Of a stretch of DNA of 64,000 nt, positions 9,038-19,740 are shown piece by piece. The stretch's first letter is position 1. Every line of letters begins with the position of its first letter. This DNA is from Rhodosorus marinus. Its lineage: Eukaryota; Rhodophyta; Stylonematophyceae; Stylonematales; Stylonemataceae. The notes under the pieces are model-generated. The model was not told the origin of the DNA, did no database searches, and saw only the letters and a list, made by a program, of their open reading frames with translations. The stretch spans positions 2,053,291-2,117,290 of the forward strand of contig JAMWBK010000008.1 in assembly GCA_029953675.1 (NCBI GenBank). The letters are read 5' to 3'. Made by a program: the position numbers and the translations under genes.

Positions 9038-12000
9038 CTACCTCCGAGATTCTTCACTGCAGAAGCAGACACCTTCCGACCCTTCCACCAAAGCGTACTC
9101 CTGACCGAGTGGAAGGAAATGGGGACGAAGGACAGCATGTTAGTAGAAAACAAATTGCTGACGAGAATCTTCTCATTTCTCTTCTCAGACTGAATTTTGA
9201 CCAGTTTGAGCGAAGCTTAGCTCCAAGATGGAAGCACTTACGCCTATGCCTGTAACCGTCCGACATTTCCCACCCACGTTGACCGTTTCCGCAAAATCGC
9301 ACTTGCCAATGTCAGACCTCGTGTTGGTTTGACAATTATCGAGCAGCACGCAAGCCCTATCTCCAACATAGCAAATGCACTTTGATGTGTCCTCAGGATC
9401 CTCCATGACAACCTGAAGGTGACAGGGAATTGGTGCTGATTAGCAGGTGACCTCCAACCCACTGGAGGAAAGAACGATAACTTTCGCGGTCTGTGATTTT
9501 CTGCGGAAATTGTGAAGTTTTGAATGCAGTTTCCCGTACACCTTGTTGTCCAGCGTTGTGGCAAGTATCGCCAATGTTGCCGTTGGTAGTTGTCCAGGCC
9601 CGGTTCCATCCGGAAAGGGACTCTATGTACGAGTAGCTGCACGTCCTCGCGGAACATTGGCACTGACCATCAAAATCATCGGAAATTGAGACTGGTTGGA
9701 GAACCTGAACGGGTTCAGAGACGAGTAGGTACGGTATGAACTGTTCAGCAACAAAAAAAAAGAAGAAGTGATGAATCTTCCGAAGCAGCAGAAATGATGA
9801 TCGTCATACTCCACTTCTGTCGTCGCGGGTACATCGATCTCCGATTCTAGCGACTGTACCGAACGTTGGCGTACAATCACCTGATGAGCAGTCCCAATTT
9901 TGACATTCCTGGAAGCACCTGCAGTCGCCCCTTGCGTCAACGCCAATGATCTAGTGCGAAGATATCCGGCCACAAACGTCACTAAAGTAAAATAGAACAA
10001 CTTGGCTTTTCTGCAACCTAAAACGCGCCCGTCGCTCAAACTTACCCCACTGTTATCATCGCATGGGTCATCTGATACGCCCGTAAATTCTTCACATCTA
10101 CTTCCTTCACAACTCGAGCGAGTACACGTGTCGAGCAAACACTCCCCGTAGTAAAACAAGGCATTGGTGACCCTCACCGACTATTTCAGAGAAAATTACA
10201 ATCCACAAGACACCGCAAAGAATAGCTCAGGAAGATTGTTTCTTGGGACGGCCACAGGAATGCAGTACTGCTTATGATTCGCGATCTTTGTTTTCTGCTA
10301 AGCGCTTGGTTCTTACCCCATAGGCCAGCCCTTGAAAGCATTGGCCTGGCTCGCTCAATGATTGTGAGTAGTACCTTCCTAGAAGTTTAGTGATGACTAT
10401 GCAATTTGTACAAATACAAGAATTCTGCCACTCCGCGTTCACTAGGTGCTAGATCGGTGAAGACGGAAAGGGGTTAGGACAGGACACCTACAGGATTGCA
10501 ATACCACGGTTTTTTCTGGCGCGAAAGTAACAGCCTTACATAATAACTTTCCCAGCAGCTCGAGCCGATGTCGACACAACCTGCATCAGGGTGATAACAC
10601 TGTGTTTCGGATAAACATTTTCCAGTACCCGTGTCAGTCGAAGAACAGTAGCATCCCCAATTCTCGTCTAGGCTTTGAAGCAGCACCTGCACGTTAAGTC
10701 ATAGCATAACATAAGTCTATCACTGATAATATCCTTGCGGAAGAGGAGAAACCCCAACTTCTTCGAGCAAGCAAGCGATCATCATTTTGCTCACCCCCGA
10801 ACCGTTATCACAGGAATCGCCCGGCATAGCACCCGCATAACTGCAGTTCTCACCCTCTGGGCAGTAACAGGGGATTAAGGCGGTTATCGCGCACGTATTC
10901 CCTTTTTCATCCGTCGGAACAAGCACCTGAAGAGATCCAAAAAAAAGAGGTGTGCCTGAAGAAAAATTAACTCCGAGCGTACTGCAGAGCTGCGTAGTTT
11001 AGTTGGCAACGTACGCCCCGGCCTCCATAGCTAGAGGTGTGCATTGAGTAAGGCCTTCCCATATTATCAGAAATCGTCAGATCTGGCTTGATGATGCTGT
11101 AACTGCATACTCGATTGATGTCTACCAGCGGCTTGCACAGGCAGATGCCTGCACTTTTCTCCCTCAGCACCTGTGGAGCAATCGAACGAGCGAAGGAAAT
11201 AAATGGCAAACTTAGAGAAACTGAAATCTGCTGGAGAATGATTGCTGCACGCCGATGCTAGCAATCAGTTAGTCCAAATAAATTGAAGCTTCACCACTAG
11301 AGGCCCCTTGGGGTGATAGGTGGATGTAACACGTACCCCAGGCACAGGGTTGGAAACACCCACGACGGTTACATCACATGCCATTCCACCGTAGCCCTTC
11401 TGCACGTTCAAGGGCTGGTTCACGGGATCAGGAAAGTACTCACAAGGAGCCGTACAAGAACATTCCACCTGTGGTAAGAAAAGAAATCCGAGAGGTTGGC
11501 TTTTTGTTACCAGAACGTGATCTAGTTCTGGTGGTTGCTTCACTTACGCCATCGGCGTAGTATCCTCCATCCGGTAGTTCAATAGCAGACTGTTATATTC
11601 CGAAAGACATGAAGGGCGGTCAAGGAGTGGTCAGGTTGGTGCTAATGGTATTTTGATAGTGAATGTTGCATATGTCATGATTTCTGGCACATACCCCAGG
11701 AGATCCCGCTGCGCTCATGCAGGTATTTCCAGCTCGTGTGTTGAAGTTTCCAGTGGCATCAGAGCTCTCGCATTTCACTCCGCTACCAACCTGGCAGATA
11801 CACATAGTAGCTTCGTGCGCGACTCGTTCAACAGTTCCATTGTCCCCACATTCGTTTCCTGGATAAATCTCCTCATCGCAGCCTGGTTGTCCTTCTGAAC
11901 CACATTCGTTGAAAACGCATGTCGTAGGTTTTTCCAACGGTTCGCATACACAATCAGCAGTAAACACAGGGCCCTTTTGGTAAGTCTGGACATTGTTTTG

Positions 12001-12783
12001 AAAGAATTGAAGACAGTAAGAACGATAAACCCATTCGTTCTAAACGTGCAAGTGCTTTTTTGTGTATAGAAGCCTCACTCCTTCATCCCCAAAGTGATTG
12101 CATGGTCTGTTGACCCTCTGCTGCACAAGACTGCAGTCGATAGGTCCGACCAAGCCCTGGGTGTCTGGACATTCTGTCCTAATGCAAGTATCCTTGGCGT
12201 CACAGTCAACGTCCAGTTCACAAATTCGTACGGAACTGGAGCTTCGCTTTGCACAGGAACCGCCCGAGAAGTCTTCAGTAGCGGGGTAGGTGAACAGGTA
12301 ACGTGGGAACGTATTCGAATCGCGCCTTGGTCTAATCCAAGCTCTCCAAATGACCACGATGCCGTTCTCACAACAATCGTTCGTTGCGTTTTTTAGATTC
12401 ATTTGCACAGTCCATTTTTGCTTCAGTTCTTTGAATGTTTTTGAATTGTACGCGTCTCGTGGGGAGGATGGAACCGCAGATTCCGAGCTATAGATCCCAT
12501 AGCCGGCCCCTTTCATGAGGTAATCCTTTTGATCCATTTTAAACTTCATCAGCAGTTTGTTGTTGGTAAGGCCCAGACACACGGTTCCGAACTCCAGCGG
12601 GAACTCGCTAAGATCATAACCGTGAGAAAAGTTCGGCCTAGTCAACGGTCTGCACACTTCGCCTTCCACTCCCAACCACGGGTCATCCACCTTCAGCAAG
12701 ACATCGCGACACGATTGGGCGGCGAAACAGGATGCGATTAAAATCATCACCTGAGCCACCCAAGAAATTGTCACCCTCACCAT
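9038..12783 (-). CDS. Secreted multidomain cysteine-rich protein, 12 exons (gene 2)
   Basis: Predicted exons, minus strand: 12783-12079, 11985-11695, 11589-11548, 11468-11337, 11170-11015, 10926-10795, 10686-10540, 10180-10046, 9950-9810, 9704-9540, 9412-9242, 9100-9038. All eleven introns are GT-AG and phase 0 (79-359 nt), giving about 759 residues. Exon 1 has a signal peptide (MVRVTISWVAQVMILIASCFA) and the N-terminal domain shared with gene 1, ending DCCENG. Later exons mostly encode one repeat of 44-57 residues each: a start such as VL, a C-x-C pair, two or more further Cys, then a G-x2-C motif and a final SG or G at the donor. Exon 2 holds two repeats, exon 3 only 14 residues, and the last exon is a short C-x-C stub. 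No transmembrane segment is seen, so it is probably extracellular and disulfide-bonded. I do not recognise the domain. Splice sites are inferred from sequence. Confidence 0.75.
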
Positions 12784-13224
12784 GTTCGTGGAACCTCACA
12801 AACGGCTCCTCTGCGAGAAACAACCCCGTTTTCAATCAAAAAACGTCGTTCAAGACCAGTCTAACACATTTAAAACTAAAAACAGACGTAATCCTCAAAA
12901 ATTCGTTGAAGATTTCTGTAGAGAAGTTGCGTCAACGTCAGATACGAAAAGATAAGACTCATATTTATCCTGTCACCACACACCATGCTCTCAAGCCTCG
13001 AGGCACAGTCCTTGGTAATCTACTTTGTCCCCAGCGCAAAAATCAGACCGTACAACATCACCAACACGAGATGGGCTTATTGAACTTCTTTGGCCAGTAC
13101 GGTCGTTGGCTGACACTATTCTGAACTCCATATCTCGTTAAGAGTCTTTCAGGATTCTTAAACAAGGCCGGGACAAACGTGGTTTTGATGGTTCAGGGGC
13201 CCGGTTTTCCTCCACAGTGGTCCT
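12784..13224. other. Upstream region of gene 2, no gene recognised
   Basis: AT-rich, with no clear TATA box at the spacing used by the other genes; short open frames look random. Confidence 0.4.
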
Positions 13225-13390
13225 TTTTGAGCCGCCCCGACCGGTTCTCCTTGTTGTTAACCCGTTTGAAGTTCTCCTGTGCGGTATGGACGCTTTGATG
13301 TTGGATGTGCGTGATTTTCGGTCTCCAGTAGTTTTTTAGCCCCTCGTGGGGTTTTCGGGTCTCCAAATAAACAACCTTAACAACGTATTT
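13225..13390 (+). pseudogene. Decayed C-type LINE 3' end
   Basis: Carries the GGTATGGACGCTTTGATGTTGGA block, a CCCCTCGTGGGGTTTT stem and a TCCAAATAAAC end, all altered from the C consensus. 13391-13681 holds no recognisable gene. Confidence 0.6.
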
Positions 13391-13681
13391 GTCTTACTCT
13401 TTCACGATTCTCGACCAAATCAAACAAACGTGGCTCTTGGATGATTCTGGAGACTCGTGCTTTTTCACCTGTCCTATTTTATTCCCCTCCGCCTTCTTTT
13501 TTTTGTCTCTGAATGAAGATGTTCCATTCTCAGCGTTGTGCGGCGCGGATGGGCAACGTGTAAACGTAGCGCCCGCCTGCTTCCCCCCTCGCCCGTCGCC
13601 TATAGTAGCGGTGTGACCGGGTTGACTCTTTCATTGGATTGGGGCCCAGGATCAGCTTACAGAACTCCGAAAGCAGCGCAT

Positions 13682-14133
13682 TGCTTATAATCGAATGAAT
13701 TCGTTTAATCGGAGGCTGAAAGAAAAAAACCCCGAGGGGAAAAAAAAGACTAAGCGCGGTGAAGATCACGCGCCTCCAGCATCAAAGCAGCTTTCATACG
13801 CCACAGCGAGAAACTTTAACAAGTAAACAACGACGACAGACGGTCAGGGCGTTCGTGGAACAATTCCCGAAGCCAACGAGAACCAGCGGAATCCATAAAC
13901 CCAAACACTCAATGACCAGAGGTACCAGACTTTGAGCTAGAGCCGAAGCACCAATGCCTTGCGAAGGCGAGGCCCCCGCGTATTTCAAATCTTTGCGACG
14001 TCTCATATTGGTAGCGGCAAATCCACGGCGCTCGCCCGCGGTTTATTACTAAACAGCGGAGGGAAGAAACCCAATTTCGGATTGCACAAGAGAAGGACTG
14101 TCTGGTCAGAAACTGTCGTGAACTACTGAACAT
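13682..14133 (-). pseudogene. 5'-truncated C-type LINE
   Basis: 3' tail GAATGAATTCGTTTAATCGG on the plus strand, then the inverted CCCCTCGGGG stem and ORF2 C-terminal pieces (MRRRKDLKYAGA, VPLVIECLG). Several frameshifts. Confidence 0.75.
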
Positions 14134-14164
14134 GTAAATCCATCACTCTACACTCCCGCGCCTT

Positions 14165-14285
14165 CTATGGTGGTTTTATTAGCATAGCCTGCTGCAGGGT
14201 GTAAAATGGAACTAGGAACTAGGGAGAAAAGCGTACAATCCCAGCCTCGGTGGCGCGCGCCTTAGCGAGCACGCTGCTAGAATAT
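14165..14285 (-). pseudogene. A/B-type LINE 3' end scrap
   Basis: TTTTATTAGCATAGCCTG followed by the inverted end of ORF2. The hairpin is partly lost. Confidence 0.6.
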
Positions 14286-14360
14286 CGCCTTCCGTAGTCT
14301 TGTTTTCCCCTCAGTTTTTCTTTTTCCAGTGTCCGAATAAGCACGTTCATTCATACAATC
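14286..14360 (+). pseudogene. C-type LINE 3' end scrap
   Basis: TTTTCCCCTCAGTTTTTC then CCGAATAAGCACGTTCATTC, adjoining the previous scrap tail to tail. Poly-C/G text follows at 14385-14405. Confidence 0.55.
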
Positions 14361-14525
14361 AAATCTGCCTTTACAAACAATTCTGTCCCCCCCCGCCCCC
14401 CGACCCGGGGTCCGTTTGTCAGCTAATCAGACAGGAGCGGTCTGAATATCTGAATCTTTCTGGAGCCTCCATAACGTACCACAAAGCACCTAGTACACAT
14501 CGCTCCTTGGCGATAAGCTAGCACC

Positions 14526-14587
14526 ATGCTCCTGCCACGGCGAGCACGGCTACGGCGAGCTCGGCGTGCTCGCCGTGTCAGGAGCAT
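14526..14587. repeat. Long GC-rich hairpin
   Basis: Two 23-nt arms (14526-14548 and 14565-14587) pair with a single mismatch around a 16-nt loop. The sequence repeats the word CGGCGAGC. It is not part of a recognisable gene and may be a folded remnant of a LINE 3' end. Confidence 0.6.
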
Positions 14588-14825
14588 ACGCAGGCCCAGG
14601 CGGCGGCGCCTTAATAAAGCCCCCTAGTTCCGTTTCCGCCCTGGGTGTAAGCGCTTGAGTGAATTTGTTTAAGTTAGTACGCCACTAGTAAGCTGCTCAA
14701 ACAAGCCCTCTCATGGAAAACAAAATAAAATCTGAGTGTTCATCAAACAAGAGAAACTATTGAGTTCCTTGATGGAAACGCTTGCTTCTTTGCTAAATAT
14801 AGAAACCGTGATTGTACAACGAAAT

Positions 14826-14935
14826 GACTGAATTAATTTGTTTAATCGGAGACTGAAAGACAAAACACCTAGGGCAAGGTAACCCCAGAGAAAAGACTGC
14901 ACTCGGGGAAGATCGCGTGGCTCCAAGATCTGAAT
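14826..14935 (-). pseudogene. C-type LINE 3' end scrap
   Basis: ATTTGTTTAATCGGAGACTG followed by a decayed stem region and the end of ORF2. Between here and 15180 I see only another tail-like scrap near 14936-14990. Confidence 0.55.
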
Positions 14936-15179
14936 GAATTTGGTTAATCAAAGCAGCGTTCACATTCATTCATATGCCACAGCAGGAAACTTGGATGGGT
15001 TCAATGCAATTCTTGCTGATTCAGCCCCTACCTCACCCCCCGGGGGTTTGTACAGACAATTCCAAACCGAATCACGGAATTGGTGATGGATCGAGAACCC
15101 CTCTTGAGGTGGCAAACCGAGGTGTTTGTTCGGGTCAGAACCTCGATTCCCTCGCAGAATATCTGTGTTATTTTTTCAT

Positions 15180-15725
15180 TGATTGAACGCATTTGTTTAG
15201 TCGGAGGCTCAAAGAAAAATACCCGGAGGGAATAAAATGACTAATCGCGGCGAAGGTCGCCCACTTCCAACATCGAACGAATGGTTTAATCGGAGGCTGA
15301 AAAAAAAAACCCGAGGGGAAAAAAAGACTAAGCGCGGCGAAGTACTAGCGCCTCCAACATCAAAGCGGCATTCATGCGCCACAGCAGGAAACTTAAGCGG
15401 GTAAACAACGATTGAAGACGGTCAGGGCGTTCGCGGAACAACTCCCGAAGCCAGCGAGAACCAACAGAGTCCATGAACCCAAAGCACTCAATGATCAGGG
15501 GTACCAAGCGATGTGCTAGTGCCGAAGCACGAACACCAGGGGAAGACAAAGCCCCCGCGTATTTGATCTCTTTGCGGCGTCTCATGCTGGCGGCGGCAGA
15601 TCCACGGCGCTCCTTCCAACATCAAAGCAACGTTCATACTCCACGGCAAGAAACTTAAACGGGTAAACAACGAGGACAGAAGGTCAGGGCGTTAGCGCAA
15701 TAATTCCCTAAGCCAACGACAGTAG
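15180..15725 (-). pseudogene. Three stacked C-type LINE 3' ends
   Basis: Three truncated copies in the same orientation: about 15180-15276 (decayed), 15277-15615 (well preserved, readable over 85 codons to the stop) and 15616-15725. Each later copy abuts the truncated 5' end of the one before. Confidence 0.75.
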
Positions 15726-15777
15726 AGCAGAATTCAACTACTGGTTATTACTGGCATAAACACCGCTTTTTTTTATA

Positions 15778-17485
15778 TGGTCTTAATTGGGCTTTATTAG
15801 CATAGCCTGAAGCGCTAAGCAAGGCGTGAGAGGGAACTAAGAACTAGGTAGGGAAGCGTGCAAACCCAGGCGCCTATGGCGCGCCTCGGCAAGCATGCTG
15901 CTCGAATATCTCCACAGAGAGGCACTTAAACGCCGCAAAAGTTCCAAAAAATCAACAGGATGCTCAGTAAAATATTTCCGCAACCATTCCACATCCGGCT
16001 TCTCCACGCGACCAAAGCTTTCCACAACGAGAGGCTGGAACCGGTGGGAGCGACCCTCAGCGCGAGGCAAACTGGCCATACTCTCAGCGTACCGTCGTTC
16101 CTTCACTCGGCGAAGGACAGAAGCGGTTGCGCGCCGGCGGCGAGCAGCAGCAATGAGATGGGACCTAACCACAGGGCATGTTATCGCGAGGTTAACATAT
16201 GCTGAGCGTCCGGCGGCAGCGTCGGAGACAAGAAGATCTGCGATACAGCGAGGCGGCGCCGTGTCCGAGACCGATCTGGGCAGTTCCGATTCCACCTCAA
16301 CCGTATGCCCTTCCCGAGTCACATATTCGCTGAGAATGTATTTGAAGCGAGTGTGACGCCTCGTACGAACACCCCTCAACAGTCCGCATGAACGTAAGAA
16401 ATGGTAACCGCAAGCATCGACCCGACTCTCACATCCCTGACAGAATGACGGCCCATTAGAGTCCCACGGAGCTTGTGGCAAACCCAGGTAGATCCGTGCA
16501 GCAGAGCGGAATTGGAAGGCATCGAGACGGTGACCCAGTGACGAAGGTAGAGTGGTTAACCGCAAGAGCGATAGATTGCCTCCCATGCCGTGGAGGCGAG
16601 CGGCGGTGGTAGGCGGTGTGAGGGGAGAGTTGAGCACGATTGCGTGAGCGGCACTGCGTTGGCCCCAGGTGAGGCTATGTTGAATCACATCAGTGCGCGA
16701 GCTCCACAATCGGCTCAAACCCGGGTAATCGGCAACCGGTGACCCGGGGCTAGCTTCACCCTCGTCGGCGAGCACTCTGTCGATGGGAGAATCCTCGATC
16801 GCATCCGTCTGTCTCCATAACAGCTCTTTCCAGGAGCGAAATCCAGATCGATTCTCGTCAAGCACGGCGTTGCACTTACTGAGTGCCTGTTGCAGACCAT
16901 CATAAAGGCTCCGGAGGGGCGGCGGAGGGGTCGCAGGGTCTTCACTAGTTAGTGCTCGAGCCAAAAAATAGGCACTCCGCATCCGAAAGCTCACCAAGGT
17001 ACGAAGCGCAGTAGCCCAGGAGGCGACCGCCGCAAGCGAGCATACGAGCCCACTGTCTGCTACGCCAAATCCACCTAATCGCAATGGTAGAGCGAGCTGA
17101 GCACGAATTAAGTCCCTGTTGGAGCAGATTAGACATCCAGCGGTTCATCCAAGAGCTTTCCCCAGTGTTTCAACATCATGTCGTCGGCCTTAGTGGCGAT
17201 CCAGGCTCCCCAATGTGGTGGCAGGCTGCGCAACCAATAGTTGGGCCGGGGACCGGCGCAGAAGAGGGAGGAAAGCAAGCATGCAGATAGCTGCATGCTG
17301 TCCGGCAGACTCTCAATGGCGTCGGTCAACTGGTTGTGTCTGGCCAAGACCCGTTCGCAAAAGTCTCGAACAAAATTGGCACTCCCCAAACTGACACCAC
17401 GGTCCTCGAGGCCTTCACGTTCGCCGTAGTGTCGAAGACGAGAAGGCAAAGAGTCCATCGAAGCTTCACTCGGGGCGAGAAAACG
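15778..17485 (-). pseudogene. 5'-truncated B-type LINE (B2)
   Basis: A 415-codon frame (17084-15837) covers the post-thumb region to the C-terminus with the zinc finger CQGCESRVDACGYH and the RLE block. The second RLE Asp is replaced (YVNLAI instead of YVDLAI), which should abolish cleavage. A frameshift near 17100 separates the thumb segment (17458-17129). The 3' UTR hairpin and an ATTAGCATAGCC end are present. The 5' break at 17485 meets the tail of B3. Confidence 0.85.
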
Positions 17486-18845
17486 TCTTTATTAGCATAG
17501 CCTGAAGCGCTACGCAAGGCGTGAAAGGGAACTAAGAACTAGGTAGGGAAGCGTGCAAAACCAGGCGCCGATAGCGCGCCTCGCCAAGCATGCTGCTCGA
17601 ATATCGCCACAGAGGGACACTTAACCGCCGCAAAAGTTCCAAGTATTCAACAGGACGCTGAGTAAAACATTTCCGCAACAACTTCAAACCCGACTTGTCC
17701 ACGTGACGAAAGCTTTCCACAATGAAAGGCTGCAACCGGTGGGGGCGACCCTCAGCGCGAGGCAGACTGACCATACTCTCAGCGTACCGTCGCGTTCCTT
17801 CACTCGGCGAAGGGCGGAAGCGGCTGCCCCCCGGCGGTGGGCGGCAGCCGTGAGATGGGCGCTTGCCACAGGGCATGTAATCGCGAGGTCAACATATGCT
17901 GAGCGTCTGGCGGCACATCGGAGATAAGGAGATCTGCGATACAGCGGGGCGGTGGTGCCCTCTCCGAGACCGATCTGGTCAGTTCCGATTCCACCTCCAC
18001 CGTATGCCCTACCCGAGTCAAACATTCGCTGAGAATGTACTTGAAGCGAGTGTGACGCCTCGGACGAAGACCTCTCAACAGTCCATGAACCTAGGAAGTG
18101 GTAACCACAAGCATCGACCCGACTCTCACATCCCTGACAAGAAGACGGCCGATTAGAGTGCCACGGAGCTTGTGGCAAACACAGGTAGATCCATGCAGCA
18201 GAGCTCAACTGAAAGGCATCGAGACGGTGACCAAGGGACGAAGATAGAGTGGTTAACCACAAGTGGGATAGATTGCCTCCCATGCCGTGGAGGCGAGCGA
18301 CGGTGGTAGGCGATGTAAAGGGAGAGTTGAGCAAGATTGTGTGAGCGGCACTGTGTTGGCCCCAGGTGAGGCTATGTGGAATCACATCAGTGCGCGAGCA
18401 CCACAATCGGCTCACACTCGGGTAATCGGCAACCGCTGACCCGGGGCTAACTTCCCCCTCGTCGGCGAGTACTCTGTCGATGGGAGAGTCCTCGATCTCC
18501 TCCGTCCGTTCCCATAACAGCTCTTTCCAGGAGCGAAATCTAGATCGATTCTCGTCCGGCACGGCGTTGTCCCTACTGAGTGCCTGTTGCAGACCATCAT
18601 AAATGCTCCGGAGAGGCGGCGGATGGGTCGCGGGGCCTTCACTAGTTAGTGCTCTAGCCGAAAGGCAGGCACTTCGCATCCGAAAAGTCACCAAGGTGCG
18701 GAGCGCGGTAGTCCAGGAGGCGACCGCCGCAGGCGAGCATACGAGTCAACGGTCTGCCACTCCAAATCCACCTAATCGCAACTGTAGGGCAATCTGAGCA
18801 CGAATTAGGTCCCTGTCAGGAGCAGCTTCCAGCCGTTCATCCAAA
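17486..18845 (-). pseudogene. 5'-truncated B-type LINE (B3), head to tail with B2
   Basis: Same region of ORF2 as B2 but in three frames (18694-17684, 18078-17800, 17876-17532). It keeps the conserved 3' hairpin and a TCTTTATTAGCATAGCC end placed exactly at the B2 truncation point. From 18846 to 19165 I see no gene. Confidence 0.82.
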
Positions 18846-19165
18846 AGTACTCTATCTTAAGAAGACCGGTCTAGCCACCTGCCCAAGCGCTATCCCGTGT
18901 TGATCCCGTGGTGAAGGAAACGGGTAGAGTAGAGGACGATCAGCAGAATTCAAGCACCTCATAACAGTATATGACGTACCTGAGACAAGGGAAATACAGG
19001 GAAATACAAGGGGATGAGTAGGCACTCATGGACTTAAGAGTACCAGTACGGGGGTTCTGCTCCATTTCTGTCCTCCAGCGGTACGCATACTAGTCGCTTA
19101 ACAGCGATGAGACCGTACTATTGGAACCCATCGACGGGTGCCTGGTACTCGCGTTTGGAAGATGA

Positions 19166-19429
19166 AAAGAAGAACAACTGGGATTCATTACAAATGGCCG
19201 TCAGGGACAACATGCTTCCGCTAATCGTCGTTGGGTCCTAGCCTTTTGGATCATCAGCAGGGAACATCGAGAGGGACGCACGATCCGAGACTATGTGAAT
19301 GCGTTCGAACGAGCGGTCGACGAACTCCGGAAGTATGATCCGGACTGGATATCCGCTATTGTGATAGTGCCGGCTTTCGTAAAAGGGTTAGTTGCAGTCG
19401 CCAAGCTCGAAGTAGCTCTCTGGTTCTAG
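19166..19429 (+). pseudogene. Possible retrotransposon gag remnant
   Basis: An 87-codon open frame without an ATG reads EGRTIRDYVNAFERAVDELR followed by a Trp and a final F-V-K-G-L. The pattern REG-x-T-x2-DYV-x2-F resembles LTR-retrotransposon gag. No flanking LTR or protease is visible. Weak call. Confidence 0.35.
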
Positions 19430-19456
19430 TTCATTTACTTCTTGCGTAACGTTAGT

Positions 19457-19476
19457 AAAAAAAAAAAAAAAAAAAA
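19457..19476 (+). repeat. A20 tract at the 5' end of LINE A2
   Basis: Twenty A residues lie between GTAACGTTAGT and GTCTGGGG. The two flanks together resemble one telomere-like unit split by the A tract. Confidence 0.7.
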
Positions 19477-19740
19477 GTCTGGGGTTTTTAGGGTAGTTGT
19501 TGTCGAGGATTGGGGTTTTGTTTCTTTTTCGGTCGCGAGCGTGTTCGTTTACGGGAAGCGCTCCCTCTGGTACGCCTTCCACTCGATTTTCCGCGGGGCG
19601 TCGTTTGCATTTGCAACTACTTCTGTCTTCCGGGTGGGTGTGTTGCGGGGCCTTTCCTATTTGGGTTGGGTTTGGTCGATTATTCTCTCGGTGCGGTTTC
19701 ATATTGGTGGTGCAACGTTTCCTTTGCGGATTCCCTCAGG

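Noticed and set aside
11015-11170. Exon 5 of gene 2 as the terminal exon (reading on to a stop at 10967)
   Set aside because: A GTACGT donor identical to that of exon 4 follows GGRG, and seven further exons continue in phase 0 with the same domain pattern.
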